Below, piece by piece: positions 1 to 8,204 of a stretch of DNA of 9,104 nucleotides (position 1 is its first letter; every line of letters begins with the position of its first letter). Made by a program: the position numbers and the translations under genes. The notes below the pieces were generated by a model that ran no database searches, was not told where the DNA came from, and saw only the letters and a list, made by a program, of their open reading frames with translations. Location of the stretch: assembly GCA_031423995.1 (NCBI GenBank), contig JANPGO010000095.1, forward strand, positions 1-9,104, given 5' to 3'. The DNA comes from STC-74 sp031423995 (lineage in GTDB: Bacteria; Patescibacteriota; Gracilibacteria; BD1-5; UBA2023).

Positions 1-1845
1 ACTCGACTCTCGGTATGACTTTTCATACACTACCTTCAAGAGTTTTCAAAGCTTGATGCTACTAATCTTTCCATTTTCTCATTCTGAAGAGAGAAGGATA
101 CATCAGGGAGTATATCTCTCTTATTTGAAATTTGCAATAATTCATATGATGAGAAATATACACTCTCATTCAAATCTGCAGTGAAAGTACTCAATCTTTC
201 TGAAGATAAGCTTTCACGTGAAAAGAAGATTATCTATAAAAGCTTTCACGGATGAAAAGAAGAACTGAATGAACTGTTCCAAGAACTTATCGATCCTCAA
301 GAAAAAACGCTCCTTATCACGCGCAGTAGAAAACAAAGTGAATTCTGGAAACAGCGTCTCGAAGGAGCATCCTATAGAGTAAAACTTATACAAGAATCTC
401 GACGATATTGTTCGATAAATATGCTTCGAACGTTTTCAGAAAAAACCTCACTAAAGAGAAAGGAGATAATTTTTCTGATGAAACTATTCTTTTGGATTGA
501 AAAAACAAAAACCTGACTTCTCGATGAACTTAGATACTATGGAGAGGAACGTGAATTCCTAGAACTTTTTCGTGCATGAGAAAATGAATTTTCAGATTTT
601 AGAAGTGAATATGAGAAGAAGTGATACATTGCAAATATTTTTATAGGAGACCTCTGGATGGAAGAATTACGAGTGAATTCTCTCAGGGAATACTCAACAA
701 TCATCCTCCTCGATACAGCAAAAATCGAAGATACATTCAGGCAATGTGAGAGTCGAACCATAGTATTTATGCGAATATTTTCGGATGCAAGATTCCTTGA
801 GGAAAACTCTCTACTCTCATCTGCCTTTTCAGAAACACTCTATATGGCAATATCCTATATACAGAATCTTCTGGAGAATATCCCAGAGAGACCGACATGA
901 CCACTTGTTCATCCACCTGGTAACTATGGTGAAACCTATTACTTGGATCAGTGAACCATATGGCAACGATGAGGAAGATGGCTCTGTATTGTTCTCGGTA
1001 ACTTAGAGAGAATGATGATCAAGGAACAAGAGTCATTTCAAATCTCATCGCACACCTTGATCGATGAGAAAATCTTCTCAAGATTCTTGGAATCGATAGA
1101 TCTTCTTATCACTATGGGGATGAGAAGAAATACTGAGATCAGTATGATCCTTTCGATTCAAGAAGAATGAACTACCCTTAAAAGTATTCCGAGAAACATG
1201 CGAAAGTCATGTATACAGTGGATGGATTGATACACATGACGACTGATTCTTACTGGATATGGTCTTGAAGGCTCAACTATGCAGAAATTTCTCTGATCGC
1301 AGTGTGGAATAGACTGGATTCCATCTGAAATGAACAGACTCTGATCGCCTATTCTTGAAGTCAATGCGAATGTTCTAGCAATTCCCCAAGAGCAATCATC
1401 TATATGTATTCTCTCGACGAGCAATAAGCACTTACGAACCTTAAAGCAAGATCTAGAAAGGAGGTTCCCAGGATGGAAAGTGTTTACTCAAGGGATTTCT
1501 GGTGGAAAGTGAAAAGTGGAATCACTCTTTCTCAGCTACACATGAAAGAAAATACTCATCTGACTCATGGATAGCTGGATAGATGACTGGAAAATATGGC
1601 GATGTATTGATATGCTTATCATCGCAAAAATGCCATTTGATCCTCCTACTGATCCATACTTTCTTGCACAAACAGTTGGGATGCGAAATAACTTCGAGGA
1701 ATATAGCTGTCCTCTTGCAATAAATACCGTGAATACTCTCATCTGAACAGTGAAAAACAATAATCCTGATATACAAGTATATTGTCTTGATGATCGCCTT
1801 GAAAAAACTCTTTGGGGAAATACAATACGAGGCGAGATATTATAG
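1..1845 (+). CDS. DinG/XPD-like superfamily 2 helicase relative, apparently ATPase-dead (5' end outside window)
   Basis: This is an open frame of 614 codons ending in TAG when UGA is read as Gly (18 in-frame UGAs); the start lies upstream. The C-terminus follows the DinG helicase domain: KMPFDPPTDP near residue 544 (family LPFPxPxDP), then NNFEEYSCPLA and CLDDRLEKTLWG. Earlier blocks also align: KTLLITRSRKQ near residue 103 (motif Ia), RRYCSINML near 134 (the YLC segment) and YSTIILLDTAKIED near 231 (motif II). Key residues are eroded. The P-loop position reads SFHGGKEE, DEAH is DTAK, the motif VI arginines are missing (NTLIGTVKNNN), and only one of the four iron-sulfur cysteines remains. The frame is nevertheless intact, so I infer a retained non-catalytic or structural role, perhaps in DNA binding. 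The family assignment rests on motif order read by eye; a highly divergent active helicase is less likely. Confidence 0.6.
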
Positions 1846-1916
1846 AGAGTGTCTACTGATAAGTGTATATTAGGAGAGAGATTTTATACTTTTCAATAAA
1901 AAAGTACCTTCAATAT

Positions 1917-1965
1917 TTGCAAGAATAAAGGGAAAGTGTTATCCTCATGGGAGTATTATTATACT
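1917..1965 (+). promoter_or_regulatory. Candidate promoter of the pilus operon
   Basis: This lies in the 128-base gap between the helicase-like gene and the operon. TTGCAA (1917-1922) and TATCCT (1940-1945) are separated by 17 bases, giving a plausible -35/-10 pair. A second possible -10, TATACT (1960-1965), would start transcription almost at the ATG at 1974, giving a near-leaderless message. No terminator hairpin was seen after the upstream gene, so read-through is also possible. The call is pattern matching only. Confidence 0.35.
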
Positions 1966-1973
1966 TTCTGAAT

Positions 1974-2837
1974 ATGGCTAACGAAAACCAGGAAACACCC
2001 GTTACTCCTGAGACATCAAAGGATTCATCATTTATTTCTCAAGAATGAAATAAAGTCGATGCGATTTATAGTGATTTCTTTCAGGAAACAAGTGATGGAA
2101 AGATTAGCGTCGGTTCAAAAGCAAAAAAATCAGGACTCGAGATATTTACGACTGTTCTTTGATTTATTGTACCTATTACAGTAGTTATTGCTGTCTTTGG
2201 ATCTATTCATGTATTTCTCAGAACGCAGGAAACCTCAAATCTTGTTGAGAACTATCAATTCCTCTGTCCATACATGAATTATGGTGTGAATCTCGAAGCA
2301 GGAGATAGATGATGTAAAACTATCACTGCTATAAATACACAGTATGTTGATAAGGAGAAAACTCTTCAAGAAGATATACTCAAAAAGCTCAATGAATATA
2401 TTCCTATTAAAATTAGCAAGAACCTCATTGCGACTTCACCCGAACGAAAATTCATCGTTCAGGCATACGCACATAAGGTGCGAGTAGATGAAATTATCTC
2501 AAAATTCGATGAACTTGTTCAAGAATCTCAATATACATCATGACCGAATATAGAATGTAAAGGAATTAGCATCAGCAAGGACTGAACTCTTTCTACTCTT
2601 TGTAATATCTATGGAAAAGATATTGGGGCAGATGACTCAAATGGTAGACTTGGATCAGCTCGTATTGAAGCAATGAATTTTATAGGTGAACTTTCTAATA
2701 CATCAAAGAATCACTTTATTTTCTTAAACCCGCCAACATCACTCTCAATAGAAAAAATTGAAGGCAACGGTCTTTTTACTACACGTACGACTATTCCTGT
2801 TCAAGTTAAATATTTTTCATTGTCAGAAAAATCATAA
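1974..2837 (+). CDS. Single-pass membrane protein, first gene of the pilus operon (possible PilN equivalent)
   Basis: This 287-residue protein needs UGA=Gly at residues 25, 63, 113, 190 and 204. The N-terminus of about 55 residues is polar and probably cytoplasmic. One hydrophobic segment follows at about 57-82 (IFTTVLGFIVPITVVIAVFG), then an extracytoplasmic domain of about 200 residues with four cysteines (98, 114, 195, 210) that could form two disulfides. I recognise no catalytic motif and no clear family. It starts the operon and lies 12 bases before a PilO-like gene, with pilB and pilC following. The topology (short cytoplasmic N-terminus, one helix, external domain) fits a PilN-type alignment protein, but that is inferred from context and size, not homology. 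ATG 1974 is the only sensible start. No Shine-Dalgarno sequence precedes it, only an A/T-rich stretch. Confidence 0.6.
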
Positions 2838-2849
2838 TACATTCTCTTT

Positions 2850-3983
2850 ATGCTTACTAATTCTCAAAAAGAACATCTCACCTATACAGCAATAGGACAA
2901 GTTATAACGCTCATTGTCATATGAGTATGGGGCTATTCGTACATACTCCCCTGACTCGATACTATCAACGCTGCAGTTGCTACGACAAATATAAGTGTAG
3001 AGAAGTATACCAAAACTGTGTCAGATGGACTATCATTCGAGGAAACAACTGGACTGGCAGGTAAAATGACGGAATATGCTGAACTCCTAAAAATCATGAA
3101 TAGTGATATAGACAATAGTCGAAAAACAATAGCAAAACCATCATGAGAGCTAAATTATCTCGATTGGCTCAAGAAGGTGATAGTTAATAGTTCAGAAGAT
3201 CGTGATATTCTTTCTCAACAAAAAGAAATTCTTAATAGTATCATCCCTACGCTCAGTCCTATTTCCTGAAATATAGAAGAAGATAATATTGATCTCAAGT
3301 GATTCATCCGGTTCATGGAAACAAAGATTATTAAGCAGTTTAATATTGAAAGTACGATGGTTCTCGGACTTCAGTGAATACTGCCTTGAACGAAGGAAGA
3401 GTGAGTCCCTGAAACTATCGGTACTATGGAAATACAGATTGCTTTCAAGTGAAAAAATAAGAACATCTCTGACTTCGTCAACTATATTAATACCGCATGA
3501 GATCCCACTCTTTTGATGGATAGTGGAACTACCCTCACTCAACTTCTTCCCAAAGATAAAATACCAGGAGTCATGAGCAATCCTCTCATTACCCTGACAA
3601 GTTTTAGTCTAGAAAATCCAATTGATGAAAAGAAGCCTGACGATGATAACTCATGACGAGCAACGATCAGATTGTATTTTAGAGGAATTGGGAAGGATGA
3701 TGTTGCTTACCTCAAAGAAAATATTAAGTGACGTGAAGAAACGCTATGAAAGAGCCTTGAAGGTGCTATCACTGACTGTAATGGTAAGAGACCCCTGTGT
3801 TGAGACAGGTGGAAGCTCTTGGAAAGTTTCCAAATAAAATTCCAAGAATATAAGGGTTGAATAAACTACTCTCAAGGAAGTACAAGTAATAGTCCAACTG
3901 ATCAGATATACATTCAAGCAAACCGAGCAAAAGTCCTTAAGAGCCTTGAATGAGAATTCAATGAAATTGTAACCGAAAGATAA
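2850..3983 (+). CDS. PilO-like bitopic inner-membrane protein
   Basis: This is a 377-residue protein with 16 in-frame UGAs among its 31 glycines, so the standard code breaks it into fragments. It has one membrane helix at about 12-34 (TAIGQVITLIVIGVWGYSYI). A polar, helix-prone stretch to about 130 is probably coiled coil (EYAELLKIMNSDIDNSRK). A mixed domain follows, with MEIQIAFKGKNKNISDFVNYI and later TLTSFSLENP and ATIRLYFRG. That order (a beta-strand, 'FxG', a helix carrying xFxxYI, then a second strand pair) resembles the ferredoxin-like domain of PilO. PilO is usually about 200 residues, so this version is long. In type IV pili, PilN and PilO link the cytoplasmic motor to the outer parts of the machine. 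The gene sits between a similar bitopic protein and pilB. Naming it PilO is inference; membrane anchoring is well supported. Confidence 0.55.
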
Positions 3984-4000
3984 ATCAAACACTGAATATT

Positions 4001-5260
4001 ATGGCAACTAGCTCAATCGAAATCCTTAAGGAACAAATATACAAATGAGAAAACATATGACAAATCTGTGATCTCATGATCATCGGTGCGGTCGAAATGG
4101 GAAGCTCTGATATCCACATTGAACCACTGACTCATATCGTTCGACTCAGATATCGTGTCGATGGAAGTCTTCGAGAGATACTCGAGTACCAAACATTTTT
4201 GCACCAACAAGTTGTCGCACGCTTCAAGATTATGGCGAATCTCAAGATCGATGAATCACGAATCCCGCAAGACTGAAGAATTTCCACGGTAATCAATAAT
4301 AAAGCACTTGATCTCCGAGTTTCCACTCTTCCAACTGTTCACGGTGAGAAAATCGTTATGCGTATTGTTGATAAGAGTAAGAAAATCCCTGACCTTTTCG
4401 AGCTATGAATCGAGGGACACAACAAAGATCTTCTCGAAAAAGCTATTTCTCTCCCAAATGGTATTATCATGACATCATGACCAACAGGATCATGAAAGTC
4501 AACAACACTCTATTCTTGTCTTTCGAAACTCAATGCCCCCGATGTAAACATCATGACCCTAGAAGATCCGGTTGAAAGTCAGATCGATGGACTCAATCAG
4601 TCACAAATGTTCCCAGATATTGGATACAATTTCGCCTACTGACTTCGTACTGCCCTTCGTCAAGATCCAGATATTATCATGGTTTGAGAAATACGAGATC
4701 ATGAAACCATCAATGTCGCAATTGAGGCAGCTCTCACTGGTCACCTTGTCGTATCAACAATCCATACGAATTCAGCTGCAGAAACAATTACTCGTATTCT
4801 GAATATGGGAATTCAGTCATTTCTTCTTCCCGCATCGATCAATGCAATTATCGCACAACGATTGATTCGAAGACTCTGCAAATGTAAAAAAGCAGTAACG
4901 ATGCAAGAGCTTGATTCTCATGTCCGAAGTCGTGTAGAGAAAGCTCTCAAAAGAACTCGGAAAGAGGAACTTGTCAATCGCATCTCTCCTGAGATCCTTC
5001 AAAAACCTTTGTTCTATCAAGCAGTAGGCTGTGCAGAATGTGATAATATTGGTTACAAAGGGCGTGTTGGTATCTATGAAATTCTCGAAATTACGCCAAA
5101 TATCAAAAAGATGATTATTGATGGTGCAAGTGCAACCATCATCAATGATGTCGCCATTGATGATGGGATGACTTCCCTTGAACAAGATGGTATCATCAAG
5201 GCATTGAATGGAAAGACATCCCTGGAAGAAGTCTACGCAGCTGCAAAAGAAAATAGTTAA
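4001..5260 (+). CDS. pilB: Type IV pilus/type II secretion assembly ATPase PilB/GspE, short form
   Basis: This 419-residue hexameric secretion ATPase would hydrolyse ATP at the cytoplasmic face to drive pilin polymerisation. Visible motifs are SSDIHIEP (35-42) in the N2 domain, the Walker A GPTGSGKST (160-168), LEDPVE in the Asp box (188-192), RQDPDIIMVGEIRD (220-233, Walker B), GHLVVSTIHTNSAA in the His box (247-260) and AQRLIRRLC. A zinc-type cysteine set follows: Cys293, Cys295, Cys344 and Cys347. These cysteines and the AALTGHLV...TRILNMG segment favour PilB/GspE over the retraction ATPase PilT. Eight glycines are UGA-coded (16, 20, 92, 136, 160, 165, 214, 229), five at strictly or strongly conserved positions. 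The N1/MshEN domain of typical PilB proteins (about 560 residues) is absent. The gene starts 17 bases after the preceding stop and is followed by pilC. Confidence 0.95.
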
Positions 5261-5283
5261 ATTTATATCCTCTCTCTCCCTCT

Positions 5284-6432
5284 ATGGCAAATACTGCTAC
5301 TGATCTCGTCATCATGGACATCAAAGAATGAGTCCAGGAAAAACAGAAAGACGATATACTGAAATATATTATTGGTGTCCTTTTCAAAAAATGAAAAATC
5401 GGACTGCGTGATAAAGTAATATTCTTTCGAATCATGGCAACCATGGTGAATGCAAATCTCACTGTCCTGAAGAGTCTCTCGGCCCTCAGGAAGCAAGAAA
5501 AGAATAAACACATGGTCGATTTCTATAAGTTCATGATTGAGAAGGTACAGTGAGGATCAACCATGCATGATGCAATGGAACAGTATTATGGATGTTTCTG
5601 AGATGCTGAAATATCAATCATCGAAGCAGGTGAACGAACAGGAAAGCTCAATCAAGCACTTATACAGATTGCTGACCAGACAGAGAAAGTCGACTCAATC
5701 ACACGAAAAATCAAAGGTGCTATGACCTACCCAATTCTCCTCATTGTGGGTATGGCAATATGTGTAACGGTCTTGATGGTCAAGGTGATTCCGACGTTGA
5801 CATCATTCTTCTGAGATCCCGAAAAACTTCCCGATGCAACAAAGTATATCTTGAATACAAGTCATTTTTTTCAAAACAATTGGTTCCTTATTGGAGCAAC
5901 TTGTTCGATATCTTACTTTATTCTTATTATCTGGAAAAAGACGAAAGAAGGAAAATACCGTTGGGATTCAATGATACTCCATGCTCCAATTTTTGGTCCA
6001 CTCCTGAGAAAGGTAACGCTTTCACGATTTGCACGAGTATTTTCGAACCTCATTGGAAGTGGTGTCTCCGTAGTGGAAGCCATTCGTATCGTCGCAAGTG
6101 CGGTGGGAAATGAAGTCTATCACCAACGACTTCTCCTTCTCAGAAATGATGTGAAAAATGGTATGAAGATGGCGGAATCACTCGAGGATGATCCACTCTT
6201 TCCTGATCTCCTTATCTCAATGCTTCGAGTTGGTGAAGAGACTGCCCAGATCGGTGAGACGATTATCAAGATTGCTGACTTTTATGATGATGAAGTTGAT
6301 ATTGCTATTGGTAGTATCCAGAAGATGATCGAACCAATCATCCTCTGAGTGATGGCAGTCGTTATTGGTTTTATCGCTGTTGGTATCTTCCAACCGATCA
6401 TGAATCTTGCAGGATCAATTTCTTGAGGCTAG
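5284..6432 (+). CDS. pilC: Type IV pilus/type II secretion inner-membrane platform protein PilC/GspF
   Basis: This 382-residue integral membrane protein, near the family's usual 400, forms the platform on which PilB acts. It shows the family's duplicated architecture. The first T2SSF domain (about 44-166) contains ISIIEAGERTGKLNQAL (110-126). The second (about 245-370) contains the matching ISMLRVGEETAQIGETI (311-327). Membrane helices lie at about 150-174, 200-217 and 352-375; the last two frame the second cytoplasmic domain, as in GspF. Seven UGAs are read as Gly (16, 37, 90, 106, 177, 355, 381). The second-last codon is UGA and the true stop is TAG. ATG 5284 is 23 bases after pilB, behind a C/T-only run with no Shine-Dalgarno sequence. 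This is the last gene of the operon, followed by a terminator. PilC rather than GspF is preferred only from the PilO-like neighbour. Confidence 0.92.
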
Positions 6433-6457
6433 ATAACTCTCGTTCTGAATTTCACAG

Positions 6458-6490
6458 AAAAATGCAGATTGAAAGATTTGCATTTTTTTT
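6458..6490 (+). terminator. Intrinsic terminator of the pilus operon
   Basis: AAAAATGCA (6458-6466) pairs with TGCATTTTT (6479-6487). The inner GATT-GAAA-GATT can extend the stem through G-U and A-U pairs to a GAAA loop. The T run continues to 6490. It lies 25 bases after the pilC stop. Confidence 0.75.
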
Positions 6491-6505
6491 CATTTCTTTT
6501 ATACT
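6478..6505 (+). promoter_or_regulatory. Candidate rplY promoter
   Basis: TTGCAT (6478-6483) and TATACT (6500-6505) are separated by 16 bases. Transcription would start near 6512 and leave a leader of about 58 nt. The -35 box lies inside the 3' arm of the pilus-operon terminator, a compact terminator-promoter junction. Supported by consensus match only. Confidence 0.5.
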
Positions 6506-6516
6506 CCCGCCGAAAT

Positions 6517-6540
6517 GTTGTCAGCATGATCGCTGACTAC
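6517..6540 (+). promoter_or_regulatory. Hairpin in the rplY 5' leader
   Basis: GTCAGC (6520-6525) and GCTGAC (6532-6537) form a perfect 6-bp stem with loop ATGATC. Two more pairs (GT/AC) follow beyond a T-T mismatch. It lies just inside the predicted transcript and 29 bases before the ATG, and the sequence after it is T-rich. It could be a regulatory leader structure, possibly a protein-binding or attenuation hairpin; no function is shown. Confidence 0.4.
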
Positions 6541-6569
6541 CTTTTATTTTTACTTTTTACTTTCATAGT

Positions 6570-7184
6570 ATGCATACGATCGAAGCAAAGATCCGTACAG
6601 AGAATGCTCGAACAACCCGCGAAAACGGTGATATCCCAGCAGTCGTGTATGGCAAGGATGTCCCTTCGACCAACGTTGCGGTAGGAACTTCTGAGTTTAT
6701 CCGCCTGTTTCGAGAAGTTGGGCAGAATCATGTCTTCACTCTCAAGGTAGAGAAAAAATCCTATTCTGTTCTCATTCAGGAACTCCAGAAGCATCCTGTC
6801 ACAGGAAAGCCACGACACATTGACTTTCTCACGGTTGATATGAAGGCAGAAGTACATGTGAAGATCCCGGTAAAACTCATCGGTACTTCACCAACAGTGA
6901 TCGAAGGTGGTCAAATTCATCAGTCACTTGAAGCGATCGATGTGAAGTGTCTCCCTGGAGATATCATCGATGCATTCGAACTCGATATTTCATCGCTCGA
7001 TCACATGGGAAAAACACTTCATGTGAGTGATCTCATAGTGGATACCAAAAAATTCCATGTTCTCTCTCATACAGAAGAAGCAATCGTCTCGGTCCATGCA
7101 CCGAAGGCACACAAGGAAGACACAGATACAACCTCAGTCGCTGATGTTGCAGTCGCAACGACGAAAGAACCAAAAGCTGAATAA
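6570..7184 (+). CDS. rplY: Large-subunit ribosomal protein bL25, CTC/TL5 form
   Basis: This 204-residue protein binds 5S rRNA in the large ribosomal subunit. The N-terminal RNA-binding domain (about 1-92) carries the family signatures NGDIPAVVYGKD (19-30) and HPVTGKPRHIDFLTV (75-89). The C-terminal beta-rich domain typical of the long CTC form occupies about 93-180 and includes LPGDIIDAFELDIS. Residues from 180 on form a charged, Ala/Thr-rich tail. This is the only gene in the window with no UGA codon: all ten glycines are GGN, so it reads identically under the standard code. It appears to be a single-gene unit with its own promoter and leader hairpin upstream and a strong terminator downstream. 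ATG 6570 gives the normal N-terminus and has no Shine-Dalgarno sequence. Confidence 0.95.
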   Translation: MHTIEAKIRTENARTTRENGDIPAVVYGKDVPSTNVAVGTSEFIRLFREVGQNHVFTLKVEKKSYSVLIQELQKHPVTGKPRHIDFLTVDMKAEVHVKIPVKLIGTSPTVIEGGQIHQSLEAIDVKCLPGDIIDAFELDISSLDHMGKTLHVSDLIVDTKKFHVLSHTEEAIVSVHAPKAHKEDTDTTSVADVAVATTKEPKAE

Positions 7185-7192
7185 TTCCTCTC

Positions 7193-7213
7193 ACCGCCTT
7201 CGGGCGGTTTTTT
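7193..7213 (+). terminator. Intrinsic terminator after rplY
   Basis: ACCGCC (7193-7198) and GGCGGT (7203-7208) enclose a TTCG tetraloop, followed by six Ts. The hairpin is strong and GC-rich and starts 8 bases after the rplY stop. Confidence 0.93.
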
Positions 7214-7214
7214 C

Positions 7215-7330
7215 TTGCATTTTCGAGAAAAACTCCTACATTCTTCCTATTCAATATTCCTTTCTTCATTTTTATTCTTCGTCTTTCTTTTCTGTCCTAA
7301 TACTTCGTCTATTTCTTTTAGTCTTTTCTC
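7215..7330 (+). promoter_or_regulatory. Candidate promoter and pyrimidine-rich leader of the thioredoxin-like gene
   Basis: TTGCAT (7215-7220), 16 bases, then TACATT (7237-7242) repeats the TTGCAT-N16 layout seen before rplY and again directly follows a terminator. From about 7241 to the ATG at 7331 the plus strand is overwhelmingly C/T (for example CCTTTCTTCATTTTTATTC), so the message would have an almost unstructured leader. The promoter is a weak consensus call; the base bias is directly visible. Confidence 0.3.
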
Positions 7331-7666
7331 ATGATCATCAAACTCGTCGGTTCTGGACCAGAACTCGAAAATCTCCAAAATCTCGTACAGCAATCTCTCA
7401 CTGAACTCGCACTCGCGGATAGCGTGAAGATCGAAACCACCGACGATTCTGCCTATAAGATGGAACTCGGTATTACTGAGAATCCAGCTCTCGCGATCGA
7501 AGAAGAATCGATCGAATTCCGTGATATGATCTTCCAAGGAGAAGTCCCAGCCTATGAAGAGATCAAAAGTATGTTCATCTCCATCCTCGGCGATGATGAG
7601 GATCATGGGGGAGGATGATGTAGTACAGAGTGAGGATGTGGTACTTGTGATAGTGGATGTCACTAA
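7331..7666 (+). CDS. Thioredoxin-fold protein (Thioredoxin_3-like) lacking CxxC, with a cysteine-rich C-terminal tail
   Basis: This is a 111-residue protein. Residues 1-88 match the small thioredoxin/glutaredoxin-like family typified by archaeal redox-active disulfide proteins: MIIKLVGSGPELENLQ, then GITENPALAIEE (TxxPALxI, the cis-proline region), then GEVPAYEEIKSM (GxVPSxEEIK). The family's GxGCxxC active site here reads GSGPELE, so both cysteines are gone. After an acidic DDEDH linker come four glycines and a tail with Cys97, Cys103, Cys106, Cys110 and His111, including a CGTC motif. Gly96 and Gly101 are UGA-coded, so a standard-code annotation would stop after the third glycine and lose every cysteine. 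The tail could be a transplanted redox motif or a metal site; both are inference. The gene follows rplY as a separate unit, with a hairpin beyond its stop. Confidence 0.75.
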
Positions 7667-7707
7667 TCCATATCGTCAAGTGCAATATCTTGCAGGAAAA
7701 TGGAAAG

Positions 7708-7740
7708 AATGCTACTCTAAATGGGTAGTATTTTCTTCTT
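7708..7740 (+). terminator. Probable intrinsic terminator abutting the next start codon
   Basis: AATGCTACTC (7708-7717) pairs with GGGTAGTATT (7723-7732), with two G-U pairs and loop TAAAT, followed by a T-rich run to 7740. It lies 41 bases after the thioredoxin-like stop. The ATG of the next gene begins at 7741, directly after the run, so it could instead be a leader or translational control hairpin for that gene. Confidence 0.6.
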
Positions 7741-8193
7741 ATGTACACATTCAAAACAACACAACATATTCGCATTTATTCCTATATACCAGAATCACCT
7801 GGGGCAGCTAATAAACACGAAAGAATTTATGAGGAAACAAGAAATCTAGGACTGATTGAGGCATATTCCCTAAGAATTGCCGAAGTTCTTGAAAAGAATC
7901 CTGATTCTGAAACTGCAATACAGAAAACTCTGGCTGAAATGTCTGAGTCTATTATCTGAGATCCAAAAAATATGAAAAGACTTCTCGAGAAAATTTCGGA
8001 TATTACTACTGCGGATTGAAGATCAAAAACGAATCTCATGCTTCTCCTCATGGAAAAACACGGCTGACTACTTTGAGATAGTGAACTCTTGACAAAAGTA
8101 GTTGATCTAAAAAACCGTATGCAGTCTGAAGACGTACATATCCATGCACAAGCATTTCTCGGAACACATGCTCTTCGTTCAGCTATGGGATAA
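7741..8193 (+). CDS. Hypothetical protein, mostly helical
   Basis: This 150-residue protein is not recognised. UGA=Gly at four codons (IIGDP, ADGRS, and HGGLLGD twice) keeps the frame open to TAA at 8191. An in-frame TAG at 7726-7728 bounds it upstream, which makes ATG 7741 the only reasonable start. The sequence is charged and soluble-looking with no membrane segment, signal peptide or cysteine. Amphipathic helix-like stretches include ERIYEETRNLGLIEAYSLRI, NMKRLLEKISDI and ELLTKVVDLKNRMQ. It converges with ligA, the two stop codons being 11 bases apart with no obvious shared terminator. Codon use and UGA frequency match the neighbours, so it looks like a resident gene. No function is proposed. 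Confidence 0.75.
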
Positions 8194-8204
8194 AAATGTA
8201 AAAA

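Noticed and set aside
4076..5260. pilB as a broken pseudogene in several pieces (for example 4076-4276 and 4805-5260)
   Set aside because: The pieces lie in one frame separated only by UGA codons at conserved glycines; with UGA=Gly the gene is whole.
4001..5260. Retraction ATPase PilT instead of PilB
   Set aside because: The cysteine set near 293-347, the ALTGHLVVSTIHTN block and the neighbouring pilC favour PilB/GspE, despite the short N-terminus.
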